Below are positions 1-7,238 of a stretch of DNA of 21,520 nt, one piece after another. Under the pieces are notes generated by a model that did not search any database, had not been told where the DNA came from, and saw only the letters and a list, made by a program, of their open reading frames with translations. Origin of the DNA: an uncultured Campylobacter sp. (GTDB lineage Bacteria > Campylobacterota > Campylobacteria > Campylobacterales > Campylobacteraceae); contig NZ_CALHHT010000027.1 in assembly GCF_938031315.1 (NCBI RefSeq), forward strand, positions 1-21,520. Direction: 5' to 3'. The translations under genes were made by a program, and so were the position numbers. Every line of letters starts with the position of its first letter. The first letter of the stretch is position 1.

Positions 1-689
1 AAATAGATATCCTCCTGCGTGATCTCCTCGATCCCCTCGATTAGGATATCTTCTGGGTCGCCGTGCACGCCGTATGCGATGCTAGCTAAGATCAAAAGCT
101 TATGCGCCGCATCGAACCCACCGATGTCGAAGCTAGGATCGGCTTCGGCGTATCCGAGCTCTTGAGCTCGCTTTAGCGCGTCCTCAAATTTCTCGTTTTT
201 TTGCATCATATTCGTAAGGATGAAGTTGCTCGTGCCGTTTACGATGCCGATTATTTTTTCGATACGATTGGCGCTTAGCCCCTCGCGCAGGGTTTTGATG
301 ATAGGAATTCCGCCAGCCACGCTCGCTTCAAAGCCGAAGGGCGTATCGCCCGCCAAAGCCTGAAGTTTGTAGCGATGATAAGCCAAAAGCGCCTTATTTG
401 CGGTAACGACCGCCTTTTTACGCTTTAAAATTTCACTTACGATCTCATATGGCTTTTCTACCCCGCCCATAAGCTCTACAAAAACGTCAATGTCGTCGCG
501 CTCAATAATGCTTTTTGCGTCGCTGCTAAGCGGAATTTGCACATCGCGCTTTTTACTCGTGTCGCGCACGAGCCCGATTACGGGCTCTATGCTAACGCCC
601 GCGCGCGCAAGGATGATATCTTTATTTTTAATCAAAATGTTTGCAACTTCGCTACCTACGGTACCGACGCCTAAAATCGCTACTCTCAT
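1..689 (-). CDS. hom: Homoserine dehydrogenase, N-terminal 229 residues (cut by window edge)
   Basis: Reduces aspartate semialdehyde to homoserine with NAD(P)H, the branch point towards threonine and methionine, in the cytosol. The visible N-terminus has the Rossmann nucleotide-binding start MRVAILGVGTVGSEVAN, then VFVELMGG and VTANKALLA, and the dehydrogenase signature GFEASVAGGIPIIKTL, followed by NGTSNFILTNM and DPSFDIGGFDAAHK, all characteristic of the family. The reading frame runs off the left edge; the family usually continues through a catalytic domain and a C-terminal ACT domain that cannot be seen. The ATG at 689 shares its A with the TGA stop of the upstream aminotransferase (TGATG), so the two are almost certainly translationally coupled. 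No frameshift is seen in the visible part. The identification is secure. Confidence 0.95.
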   Translation of the reverse strand, partial: MRVAILGVGTVGSEVANILIKNKDIILARAGVSIEPVIGLVRDTSKKRDVQIPLSSDAKSIIERDDIDVFVELMGGVEKPYEIVSEILKRKKAVVTANKALLAYHRYKLQALAGDTPFGFEASVAGGIPIIKTLREGLSANRIEKIIGIVNGTSNFILTNMMQKNEKFEDALKRAQELGYAEADPSFDIGGFDAAHKLLILASIAYGVHGDPEDILIEGIEEITQEDIY

Positions 690-1894
690 CAGATCTCTTT
701 CAAATATTTTTTTATATTTCTAGCGGCCTGGCGGGTTCTATTTTCGTTTTCGATAAAAGCGATCCGCACGTAATCGTCTCCCGCCGCGCCAAAGCCAACG
801 CCCGGGCTTACGGCGACGCGCGCCTTGGTAAGAAGCTGTTTGGAAAACTCCATACTCCTTAGATGAGCCGCCGCTGGCGGCAATTTCGCCCACGCAAACA
901 TCGACGCGCTAGGTTTAGCGATCTGCCAGCCCGCGTCCGCAAAAGCGTCAATCAAAAAATTTCTACGCTTCTCATAGGTCGCGCGGATCTGCTCTACGCA
1001 CTCTTGCGGCCCGTCCAGCGCGATCGTGGCGGCTACTTGGATCGGCGTAAACATGCCGTAATCAAACCACGATTTGATCTTTTTAAGCGCGGCGACAAGC
1101 TTTTTGTTACCGCCAACAAAACCCACGCGCCAGCCCGCCATATTGTAGCTTTTAGAGAGCGTGTACGCCTCGACTGCGACGTCCTTCGCACCCTGAACCT
1201 CAAAGATAGACGGCGTTTTGTAATCATCAAAAGCGATCTCTGCGTAAGCGATGTCGCTGATGATATAAAACCGCTCCTGTCGCGCCATCGCCACGAGCCG
1301 CTCGTAGAAGCTCTTTTGTACGACGACGGTGGTAGGGTTATGCGGGAAATTTACGACGACGTATTTTGGGCGCGGAATGCTCTCGTCGAAGGTCTTTTGC
1401 AGATCGATGAAAAATTTATTCTCATTAAAATTTAAATTTTCATCATAGGCAAGCGGGATTTTAACGACGTTGCCGCCCGCGATGATGAAGGCTTGGGTAT
1501 GGATCGGATACGCGGGATCGGGCACCACTGCGACATCGCCCGGATTTACGATCGCGCTAGTTAGATGCACGAAGCCCTCTTTAGAGCCCATCACGGCGAC
1601 AATCTCGCTTTCAGGATCCAAGATCACGCCGTATTTGCGCTTGTACCAATTCGCGCACGCAAGTCGCAGCTTGTAGATGCCCTGGCTTACGGAGTAGCCG
1701 TGGGTCTTGTCCTTTTGCGCGCTTTCGCAAAGCTTGTCGATTATATGCTGCGGCGTCCTGCCGTCGGGATTGCCCATCGAAAAATCGATTATATCTTCAC
1801 CAGCTCTGCGTGCAGCCATTTTTATGGCGTTAACCTCGGCAAAAACGTAATTGGGCAAACGCTCGATTTTTGAAAAACGGATTTCGTCAAACAT
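689..1894 (-). CDS. PLP-dependent class I/II aminotransferase, AlaC/LL-DAP aminotransferase-like
   Basis: A 401-residue fold-type I aminotransferase. Visible landmarks are FSMGNPDGRTP (about 38-48), GSKEGFVH (103-110), DPAYP (126-130), NFPHNPT (182-188), SDIAYAEI (213-220) and the pyridoxal-phosphate lysine K248 in TLSKSYNMAGWRVGF. The SKSYNMAGWR context is that of the AlaC (glutamate-pyruvate) and LL-diaminopimelate/aspartate group rather than classical AspC. It sits directly upstream of hom with a one-base stop/start overlap, which suggests a role in aspartate-family amino acid metabolism (for example supplying or using aspartate), but the substrate cannot be read from the sequence. The ATG at 1894 is preceded by AAGAGG as a plausible ribosome binding site. 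I see no convincing consensus promoter in the spacer upstream. The family is certain; the exact specificity is open, so no symbol is given. Confidence 0.9.
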   Translation of the reverse strand: MFDEIRFSKIERLPNYVFAEVNAIKMAARRAGEDIIDFSMGNPDGRTPQHIIDKLCESAQKDKTHGYSVSQGIYKLRLACANWYKRKYGVILDPESEIVAVMGSKEGFVHLTSAIVNPGDVAVVPDPAYPIHTQAFIIAGGNVVKIPLAYDENLNFNENKFFIDLQKTFDESIPRPKYVVVNFPHNPTTVVVQKSFYERLVAMARQERFYIISDIAYAEIAFDDYKTPSIFEVQGAKDVAVEAYTLSKSYNMAGWRVGFVGGNKKLVAALKKIKSWFDYGMFTPIQVAATIALDGPQECVEQIRATYEKRRNFLIDAFADAGWQIAKPSASMFAWAKLPPAAAHLRSMEFSKQLLTKARVAVSPGVGFGAAGDDYVRIAFIENENRTRQAARNIKKYLKEI

Positions 1895-2290
1895 CTCAAA
1901 CCTCTTATCTTAAAGTAATTTTCAAGCCCCATTTGAAATTTCGCGCCTTAAAAGCCGCGATCTGCTCGCGCCGCACGAAGACTAAAATTTCAAGCCTTAG
2001 CGGCGATGGGGCGGCGCTTTTGTAACACTTGGGCGGTTTAAAACCTTTGCCTCGCTAAAATTTTAAAAATCGCCGAGACATTGATCGTTTAAATTTAGCG
2101 CGTCGACACTTTGCTGCGACACTTAAATTTACATCCGATCAAAACAATAACGATCAAAGCGCCGTTTTTACACCGCGTCCTCGAACGATGCTCTTTAAAT
2201 TTACCGCGCTACCGCAAACGCCCGCGGCGCTTGAAATTTTATCCGCACCGGTAAATTTTCCTACGCCGTTTAAAATTTTATCCAAGGCGA

Positions 2291-2340
2291 CGCAGTTCAA
2301 ACCTTTAAATTTACGCTCGCGGGTTTAAATTTAAACTGCG
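2291..2340. repeat. Imperfect inverted repeat containing a 14-base palindrome
   Basis: CGCAGTTCAAA (2291-2301) pairs with TTTAAACTGCG (2330-2340) with one mismatch, and the perfect palindrome GTTTAAATTTAAAC at 2323-2336 overlaps the right arm. It lies downstream of the RodZ-like gene in the gene-free spacer. It could form a hairpin in RNA read from the minus strand, but no T-run follows, so a terminator role is doubtful. Confidence 0.4.
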
Positions 2341-2395
2341 CACCACAGCGAGCTGAAATTTTACCCTCTGTCCTCTGCGGCAAAATTCTACGAGC

Positions 2396-2417
2396 AAAAA
2401 ACCGCGCACGAGAGCGG
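2396..2417 (-). terminator. Probable intrinsic terminator of the rpmE-rsmI-rlmB-RodZ-like operon
   Basis: Reading the minus strand just past the stop of the RodZ-like gene (2423), a CCGC/GCGG stem (2414-2417 with 2402-2405) and an eight-base loop are followed at once by six T residues (2401-2396). The stem is short, but its place immediately after the last gene of the operon and the T-run fit a Rho-independent terminator. Confidence 0.5.
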
Positions 2418-2422
2418 AGACT

Positions 2423-3442
2423 TTACCACTTCTTGCCTTTGTTTAGGCGCTGAAACTCATCGGTTGAAATTTTAGTGACGTTGCCGTCTTTGACGCGGAG
2501 CTTTTGAGTATTTTTTTCATTGAAGCTCACGTTGCCGTCCGCCTTGCCGACCTCAAACATTCCGTGCCCGGTGGCGATGAGCAGATCCTCGTCTCCTTGC
2601 GAAGCGACGACGTAAGGGGTATTGATGACCATCTCGCGCTTCTTGCCGCTTTTTAGATCAATGATCCCGATCCACATCTTGCCGCGTGGATTAAGCACGA
2701 TATCTTTGCTGGGCGCCGGTTTGCTTTGCGTGGCGTTTTCGTCGGTGGAATTTTCCTCCGTTTTGGCACTCGCGCGCTCGATCCTGATAGAGCGGTCCAG
2801 CGCGTTTAGCGAGCTTAAATTTTCATCCGCAGCAGCTTCTGCATTGATATCCGATTTTAGTGCGAATTTTTCATCTGTAGTGTTGTGCGAAACGACGTCG
2901 ATACCGATATTTTCAAGCTTTTTTTGAGTGTTATTTACGATTGGAGCGTCCGAGTAGGTGGTTTTGTTTTGTTCCCATAAAAGCGAGCCCAAAAATTCGC
3001 CGAAGCTTTTATAAAGTCCGAAATAAAAGATTGTGCCTATGATTAATACCATTGCAAGCAGCCATAAAAGCCAACCGCTGCCGCTTTTATTAGGGCTGAC
3101 CCTTTGACCATAGACCTGCTCGACTTTGGCTTTTTTAACGGGCGCAAAGCTCGCTTTGGCGCTCTCAAACTCGCTAAGCCAGTCCGATAGATCCAGTCCG
3201 AACTCGCGCTCTAAAATTTTAATGTAGCCCTTCACGTTAAAATTTGCTAGCTTCTCGAAGTCTTTGTTGATGATGTATTCTAAATTTTGCGCGTCGATGC
3301 GCGTCGTGTGCGCTATCTCGATCAGATCCATAGATTTTAATTTATCTAGATCGCTATTTTTTGGCTGCTGTGTTTGCTCCGGCTTCTCGGTTTGTTCCGC
3401 CTGCTCGTCCGTATTATTTAACTTCTCTTCTATTTCTTCCAT
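2423..3442 (-). CDS. Single-pass membrane protein with RodZ-like architecture
   Basis: A 339-residue protein in three parts. The acidic, Gln-rich leader (1-35) is followed by a helical cytoplasmic domain (about 36-92: LIEIAHTTRIDAQNLEYI, then GYIKILEREFGLDLSDWL). A basic linker precedes one transmembrane helix (about 123-143). The remainder (about 145-339) would be periplasmic, with a Ser/Asn/Glu-rich linker and a C-terminal beta-rich domain (WIGIIDLKSGKKREM to the end). The helical segment resembles the degenerate helix-turn-helix of RodZ, and the order HTH, basic patch, membrane helix, linker, terminal domain is that of RodZ. That similarity is my inference; in C. jejuni, as I recall, the equivalent gene is annotated only as a putative membrane protein. 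It begins inside the last 29 bases of rlmB, with GGA about ten bases before the ATG, so it is translationally linked to the rRNA-modification genes. A charged-protein misannotation is unlikely given the clear membrane helix. Confidence 0.8.
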   Translation of the reverse strand: MEEIEEKLNNTDEQAEQTEKPEQTQQPKNSDLDKLKSMDLIEIAHTTRIDAQNLEYIINKDFEKLANFNVKGYIKILEREFGLDLSDWLSEFESAKASFAPVKKAKVEQVYGQRVSPNKSGSGWLLWLLAMVLIIGTIFYFGLYKSFGEFLGSLLWEQNKTTYSDAPIVNNTQKKLENIGIDVVSHNTTDEKFALKSDINAEAAADENLSSLNALDRSIRIERASAKTEENSTDENATQSKPAPSKDIVLNPRGKMWIGIIDLKSGKKREMVINTPYVVASQGDEDLLIATGHGMFEVGKADGNVSFNEKNTQKLRVKDGNVTKISTDEFQRLNKGKKW

Positions 3443-4115
3443 TTAAAATTCCATCGCATAGTATCGCAAATGCCGCGCTTACGTTAAGCGAGTCCCAGCC
3501 TTCGCGCATCTTTATAGATACCGCGTAGTCGCATTTTTTAAGCGCCCTAGCAGGTATCCCCTCTTCTTCGTTCCCCATTACGAGTGCGTTTTTCGCGCCG
3601 AGCTTTAACTCCTTAAAGTTCGTCCCGTCCGCACTCGCGGCGTAAATTTCAAAGCCGCTTTGTTTAAGCTCATTTAGCACACTAAGCCCGTCTGCAGCTT
3701 TAACGACGTTTAGCTCATACGCCGCGCCCGAGCTTGCGCGCACTACGCCCGCCATATTTAGATTATTTGCGACGACGATCACGCTGTCCGTGCCCAAAGC
3801 ATAGGCACTGCGCATTATCGCGCCGATATTTCCGACGTCGGTAAGCCCGTAAAGGATCGGCACGAATTTATCGTCTTTGACGCTAGCAAGATCGCCGAAG
3901 CTAAACTCCTCCACCTCGGCCAAGAAGCCTTGATGGTTGCCGCCGCGAGCGAGGGCTTGAGCTTTTTTCGCATCGGCGCGCTCGATCTTTACGCCGGTCG
4001 CGGCGATCTTTTTAAAAATTTCTTTCTCGCACTCCTTAGCAAGGATGATGCGGATAAATTTCTGCGGATGCCGGTTTAAAAGGTGCAAAAACAGCTGCTT
4101 GCCGTAAATAATCAT
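3414..4115 (-). CDS. rlmB: TrmH/SpoU-family RNA 2'-O-methyltransferase (RlmB-like)
   Basis: A SPOUT-class enzyme that methylates a ribose 2'-OH with S-adenosylmethionine; by family the likely target is G2251 of 23S rRNA. The N-terminal substrate-binding part (1-75) starts MIIYGKQLFLHLL and has the HQG motif (61-63). The knot domain shows motif 1 LTDVGNIGAIMRSAYALG (91-108, with N96 and R102), motif 2 VMGNEEEGIPA (179-189) and motif 3 SLNVSAAFAI (209-218). At 233 residues it is close to the usual RlmB length. It lies between rsmI and the RodZ-like gene and its last 29 bases overlap the latter. Methylation of a tRNA rather than rRNA cannot be excluded from motifs alone; the TrmH-family call is firm, the RlmB name probable. 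Confidence 0.88.
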   Translation of the reverse strand: MIIYGKQLFLHLLNRHPQKFIRIILAKECEKEIFKKIAATGVKIERADAKKAQALARGGNHQGFLAEVEEFSFGDLASVKDDKFVPILYGLTDVGNIGAIMRSAYALGTDSVIVVANNLNMAGVVRASSGAAYELNVVKAADGLSVLNELKQSGFEIYAASADGTNFKELKLGAKNALVMGNEEEGIPARALKKCDYAVSIKMREGWDSLNVSAAFAILCDGILNGRNRREVK

Positions 4116-4150
4116 TTTGGGATTTTAGCGAAAAACGGTTAAAATATGAC

Positions 4151-4966
4151 TTAGCGTATCAAATTTTTATATATTTCTTTGGCGGGTTCGCCATTTATTT
4201 TTGAGAGTAGTTTCGCTTTTATTTTCGGCGCGATCTCAAGCGACAGAATGTCTTCTTGCGTGATTTTTTCAAAGCTTTTCTCGCCTGCGCCGTCAATCAC
4301 GACGCACCATTCGCCGTTTAAATTTGCGCCGTTTAGGCTGGATAAGACCCCTGCAGCGCTGCCGAAAAATTTGGTTTCAAATTTTTTCGTGGCTTCTTTG
4401 ATTGCAAAAATTTTGCGCTGTGCGTCGATCTCCGCGATCTGCTCTATTAGCTTTACTACGCGTTTGGGGGATTCATAGAGCACGCACGGATAGGAGCTTT
4501 GCATTAAATTTAGAATCTGAGCTTTGCGCTGCGCGCCGTCATTGTTCAAAAAGCCCAAAAAGCTAAATTCTTTCTCCACTAGTCCGCTTGCGGCGGCTGC
4601 GAGCAGCAGAGCGTTTGCGCCGCTAAGCACCTCGTAAGCTACGCCGCTTCGTTGCGCAAATTTTACGAGCGCAATACCCGGATCGCTGATGCAGGGCATG
4701 CCGGCGTCGCTTACGTATGCGCAAGCTTTTTCGCACAGAAGCGCCGCATCAAAGCCCGCGAAAAACTCCGCTTCGTTGTGCGTGTGCAGCGAGTAAAACT
4801 GTGAAATTTTAAATGAAATTTGAAATTTATCGGATAATAAGTTTAGAAGTTTTTTTGAAACCCTCGTATCCTCGCAGATTAGGATTTCGCAGCTTTGCAA
4901 TACCTCAAGCGCGCGGCTCGAGATATCGCTTAGATTTCCTATCGGCGTAGGAATGAGATATAGCAA
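4151..4966 (-). CDS. rsmI: 16S rRNA 2'-O-ribose C1402 methyltransferase
   Basis: Tetrapyrrole-methylase-fold enzyme that methylates the ribose of C1402 in the decoding centre of 16S rRNA. Landmarks are TPIGNLSDIS (7-16), CEDTR (31-35), HTHNE (61-65), VSDAGMPCISDPG (85-97) and YESPKR (164-169). The segment that is usually PGP(N/S)A reads SGANA here (115-119), a deviation I believe is not rare in this group. The start is TTG at 4966, directly abutting the TAG stop of rpmE; no start further upstream is possible because the preceding codon is a stop, and the family begins only a few residues before the first motif. Length 271 is normal. Translation probably depends on ribosomes finishing rpmE, with GGAATGA within the rpmE tail acting as binding site. 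Confidence 0.93.
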   Translation of the reverse strand: MLYLIPTPIGNLSDISSRALEVLQSCEILICEDTRVSKKLLNLLSDKFQISFKISQFYSLHTHNEAEFFAGFDAALLCEKACAYVSDAGMPCISDPGIALVKFAQRSGVAYEVLSGANALLLAAAASGLVEKEFSFLGFLNNDGAQRKAQILNLMQSSYPCVLYESPKRVVKLIEQIAEIDAQRKIFAIKEATKKFETKFFGSAAGVLSSLNGANLNGEWCVVIDGAGEKSFEKITQEDILSLEIAPKIKAKLLSKINGEPAKEIYKNLIR

Positions 4967-5167
4967 CTATTTCATTCCGTATTTTTGCTTAAATTTCTCG
5001 ACGCGGCCCGCGCTATCTACGATCTTCTCGCTGCCGGTGAAAAACGGATGGCAATTGGAGCAGATATCGACGCGGATCTCAGGCTTGTTCGAGCGCGTTT
5101 TAAAAGTGTTTCCGCAAGCGCAGATAACGGTCGTTTCGACAAAGTTCGGATGGATATCTTTTTTCAT
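4967..5167 (-). CDS. rpmE: 50S ribosomal protein L31 (zinc-binding form)
   Basis: A 66-residue ribosomal protein starting MKKDIHPNF, with FFTGSEKIVDSAGRVEKF near the C-terminus, the standard L31 pattern. Four cysteines (C16, C18, C36, C39) make this the zinc-binding C+ type. The ATG at 5167 has AAGGATC seven to eight bases upstream, and a well-placed sigma70-like promoter lies at 5202-5230, giving a leader of roughly 27 bases. It is the first gene of the group rpmE-rsmI-rlmB-RodZ-like. The identification is secure. Confidence 0.97.
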   Translation of the reverse strand: MKKDIHPNFVETTVICACGNTFKTRSNKPEIRVDICSNCHPFFTGSEKIVDSAGRVEKFKQKYGMK

Positions 5168-5509
5168 TTTTGATCCTTTTTGATGATTTTAAAAGGCAGC
5201 GATTATACAACTTTTTTATCTAAAAAGCAAATTTAAAGGGTTTTAAAAAACTCTCGGCAAAGCGGCGGATTTTCTTTTTGAATATGCTTTTTTTTGGGCG
5301 CGAAATTTTAAAATTTAGTCCGATCTGCGGGTAAAATTTTATTTTGCTGCGACCTACTACGGCGTGTAAATACAGCGCACGAAAATATGCCGCAGCAATA
5401 CGCGCCGCGCGTTAAGCCACGATAAAACACGAAGGTCGCGCAGGATAAATTTTAAATTCCAAAAATTTCAAACGCACGACTTTTTCAAATTTTAAAATTT
5501 GTCGAGCGT
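5168..5509. other. Gene-free spacer between rsmE and rpmE
   Basis: No credible gene is seen in these 342 bases. Near the right end is a hairpin that probably terminates rsmE; near the left end is the rpmE promoter. In between I see only AT-rich words (about eight AAATTT by hand count) and a distant TTGCTGCG (5344-5351) / CGCAGCAA (5391-5398) inverted pair whose 39-base loop makes it unconvincing as a structure. Confidence 0.6.
5202..5230 (-). promoter_or_regulatory. Sigma70-type promoter for rpmE
   Basis: On the minus strand a perfect TATAAT (5202-5207) lies 17 bases downstream of TTGCTT (5225-5230). The spacer is T- and A-rich, as is usual for Campylobacter promoters. Transcription should start near 5194, about 27 bases before the rpmE ATG. 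Confidence 0.75.
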
Positions 5510-5511
5510 TT
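5470..5511 (-). terminator. Hairpin overlapping the rsmE stop, probable terminator
   Basis: AAACGCACGAC (5470-5480) and GTCGAGCGTTT (5501-5511) are inverted with a single mismatch and enclose the perfect palindrome CAAATTTTAAAATTTG (5486-5501). On the minus strand the stem starts in the TAA stop of rsmE (5512-5510) and is followed by GAAATTTTT. The long stem and trailing T-run fit an intrinsic terminator; the AT-rich inner palindrome might instead fold on its own. Confidence 0.5.
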
Positions 5512-6166
5512 AAAACATCAACTTCGCGCAAGTTGCGATCAGCGCGGTGTTTGAGCGCAAAATATAAGGGCTATTAAGCGCATAGGCGTTTTTAAATTTC
5601 TCCCTTTCGCGCGGCGAAAACCCGCCCTCCGGGCCGATGAAGGCGATCTCATCGCCGCCGAAAATGTCGATGTTCTTGCCGCCAAAATCGATCAGACTTA
5701 CGTTTTCATATCTTTGCGCGAGCTCGTCCGAGCCGCCCAAAACCTCGATCTGCATGATGGAATTTCGCCCGCATTGCTGCGACGAGTTGATCAAAATCCG
5801 CTCCATCCTCTGCAGATCGAGCCGCACGTTTTTCTGCGACAGATCAGTATAGACCAAAATAAGCCGCCCGACGCCCATCTCGTTTAGCGCAGGCAGGCTC
5901 TTTTCGATCACGGCGCTCTCGACGACCGCCCAAGCGACGCAAAAATCGTGCGGCGGCGTAAAAACGGAGCTTTTAAAAACTAAATTCAAAGCCGCACCCT
6001 TGCGCGAAATTTCAGAGATCTCATATAGATAACTCGCCCCGTCCTTTAGATTTCGCACGTCTATGCGCTCGCCCGCCCTTGCTCGTCTGGCCTTTAGGTG
6101 CAAAAACTGATCATTCTGCAAAACTAGGCTCTGTTCGCCTGCAAGCTTATCGTAAAAATATACCAT
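5510..6166 (-). CDS. rsmE: 16S rRNA m3U1498 methyltransferase
   Basis: SPOUT-fold enzyme that methylates N3 of U1498 in helix 44 of 16S rRNA. Visible are the N-terminal PUA-like part with LKARRARAGERIDV (25-37), EKSLPALNEMGVGRLILV (88-105), SSQQCGRN (128-135, matching the S-EQCGRN signature), FIGPEGGFSPRE (176-187) and LRSNTALI (203-210), where most relatives have an R-ETA motif with Glu instead of Asn. I place the start at the ATG at 6166 (218 residues) rather than the in-frame TTG at 6169, because this ATG overlaps the stop of the upstream membrane-protein gene as TGATG. The two are therefore a coupled pair. The stop lies inside a hairpin that likely ends transcription. The family call is firm. 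Confidence 0.92.
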   Translation of the reverse strand: MVYFYDKLAGEQSLVLQNDQFLHLKARRARAGERIDVRNLKDGASYLYEISEISRKGAALNLVFKSSVFTPPHDFCVAWAVVESAVIEKSLPALNEMGVGRLILVYTDLSQKNVRLDLQRMERILINSSQQCGRNSIMQIEVLGGSDELAQRYENVSLIDFGGKNIDIFGGDEIAFIGPEGGFSPREREKFKNAYALNSPYILRSNTALIATCAKLMF

Positions 6167-6648
6167 CAAATAACACTCGCTATCAAAATTATCGCTAAGC
6201 TTAGCCCCAAAATCACCCGCATTTTGCGCTGATACGGCGCAAAGTTTTGACTTAGATACGCGATTTTCAGCCGCTTGTACGATACCGCGCTAAGCACGAT
6301 CATCGCTAGCGATCCGACCGCCATAAAGTAAATTTTAAAGCTCAGATCAAAACGCAGCACCGGCAGCATCACGCTTCCGCTAATTATCAGCGCCGCGATA
6401 CACGAATAATAGATCGGCAAAAACAGCCTGATGCGCCTAAGAAATCTAAGCCCCGATCTGCTCTTTTGCTTTAAATTTTCAGCTTGCGGCGCGGAAGCGG
6501 CGGAATTTAAAGCCTTGCCGCGCGAGCAAAATTCCGCCGCCGCATCGATCTTAAGCTGGGTAAAAATCAGATAAATTATCGTTAAAATCGCCGCAGCTAG
6601 CGCAAAAAATTTATGAAAACCCAGGGCGCTTTGATACAGATAATCCAT
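6166..6648 (-). CDS. Small integral membrane protein, four predicted helices, function unknown
   Basis: A 160-residue hydrophobic protein with about four membrane segments (roughly 12-32, 75-97, 104-127 and 143-160). A hydrophilic, Ala/Ser/Lys-rich loop (about 38-70) separates helices 1 and 2, and a basic stretch (YKRLKIAYL) follows helix 3. I do not recognise a catalytic motif; a His in LGFHKFF near the first helix leaves a vague resemblance to small haem- or copper-related four-helix membrane proteins, but this is not evidence of function. The ATG at 6648 is preceded by GGCGGAAGTG; an immediately upstream GTG (6651) is the alternative start. Its TGA overlaps the rsmE ATG by one base. The same gene lies beside rsmE in C. 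jejuni, as far as I recall. Confidence 0.78.
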   Translation of the reverse strand: MDYLYQSALGFHKFFALAAAILTIIYLIFTQLKIDAAAEFCSRGKALNSAASAPQAENLKQKSRSGLRFLRRIRLFLPIYYSCIAALIISGSVMLPVLRFDLSFKIYFMAVGSLAMIVLSAVSYKRLKIAYLSQNFAPYQRKMRVILGLSLAIILIASVI

Positions 6649-7016
6649 CACTTCCGCCAGGGGGTCAAATTCGCAGGATAAAATTTTGCGCGGCTAGAGC
6701 CGAAACGACCGAATTCCAACGTAAATTTTTTCGGCGCGGAATCAAACAGACCTGCTCTGCGCCTTTGAAATTTTAAAAATCCTTCAAAGCGGTCGCGACT
6801 ATTTATTGCGCCAAAATTTACCGCGTACGCGTTCAACCCCGATTTCGCGCCGTATCTCTTGCGCCAAGAATGAAATTTTGTGGATAAAAATTTAGAATTT
6901 CTCTGCGCAGATCGCATAGGCAAAAAAGACACCGAAATCGCGCTCGCACGCCGCATACGAACTATGCAAATTTTAAAAATTTTCAAATTTAGACGCGGAT
7001 TTTTCAACGCTCCGTC
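6649..7016. other. Gene-free spacer downstream of the moaA-que operon
   Basis: A minus-strand frame here (6648-7007) translates to a very basic, Arg/Lys/Ser/Phe-rich string with no family features and no ribosome binding site, so I treat it as non-coding. About nine AAATTT words are present, clustered near 6965-6990. A short CTTTGA/TCAAAG inverted pair (6763-6789) around an AT-rich loop is the only structure noted. A promoter for the membrane-protein/rsmE pair should be here, but none stands out. Confidence 0.5.
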
Positions 7017-7238
7017 CTATTCGGTCACCGGAAGCGGCGGCATATCGGCATTTATATCGACTTTAGGCTCGCTAGGCGCGATAGGCACGTCCTTTGGCAC
7101 CTCGCTATCTACCGGCGGCTTTTGCAAGGTGTCCTTTTTCTCATCGTCACAGCCGCTCAAAGCAAGCGCGCAGGCAAAGATCGCGCATGTGGCAAAAACG
7201 CGCACAAATCCCGCGCCAAATTTAAAGAAATTTCTCAT
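7017..7238 (-). CDS. Small proline-rich lipoprotein, function unknown
   Basis: A 73-residue precursor with a classical lipoprotein signal: basic start MRNFFKFG, hydrophobic core FVRVFATCAIFACA, then lipobox LALSGC with the lipidated Cys at 30. The mature part (about 44 residues) is acidic and Pro-rich (KPPVDSEVPKDVPIAPSEP) with no recognisable fold. Asp at +2 after the Cys would, by the E. coli rule, keep it in the inner membrane; whether that rule holds here is unknown. A longer in-frame reading up to 7391 exists, but the lipobox, and the TGATG overlap of this ATG with the queD stop, fix the start at 7238. It is the last gene of the moaA-queE-queD operon. Too short and featureless to name. 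Confidence 0.8.
   Translation of the reverse strand: MRNFFKFGAGFVRVFATCAIFACALALSGCDDEKKDTLQKPPVDSEVPKDVPIAPSEPKVDINADMPPLPVTE

Larger units (their letters stand above)
1895..2422. other. Gene-free spacer, dense in AAATTT words
   Basis: No credible reading frame is seen on either strand in these 528 bases. By hand I count twelve AAATTT hexamers, several inside TTTAAATTTA or AAATTTTATCC contexts, against roughly 0.1 expected by chance. It also holds the perfect palindrome GTTTAAATTTAAAC (2323-2336) and an inverted repeat (2291-2340). In C. jejuni, as I recall, a periplasmic-protein gene lies at the equivalent place, so this may be the decayed remains of a lost gene; I can see no residual coding similarity. 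Confidence 0.6.

Noticed and set aside
863..1435. Long plus-strand frame of 190 codons
   Set aside because: It is the antisense shadow of the aminotransferase, Arg-rich, with no family features.
6648..7007. Minus-strand frame of 119 codons whose stop overlaps the membrane-protein ATG
   Set aside because: The translation is strongly basic, rich in Arg, Lys, Ser and Phe, with no domain or ribosome binding site. The one-base overlap with the next gene is probably chance.
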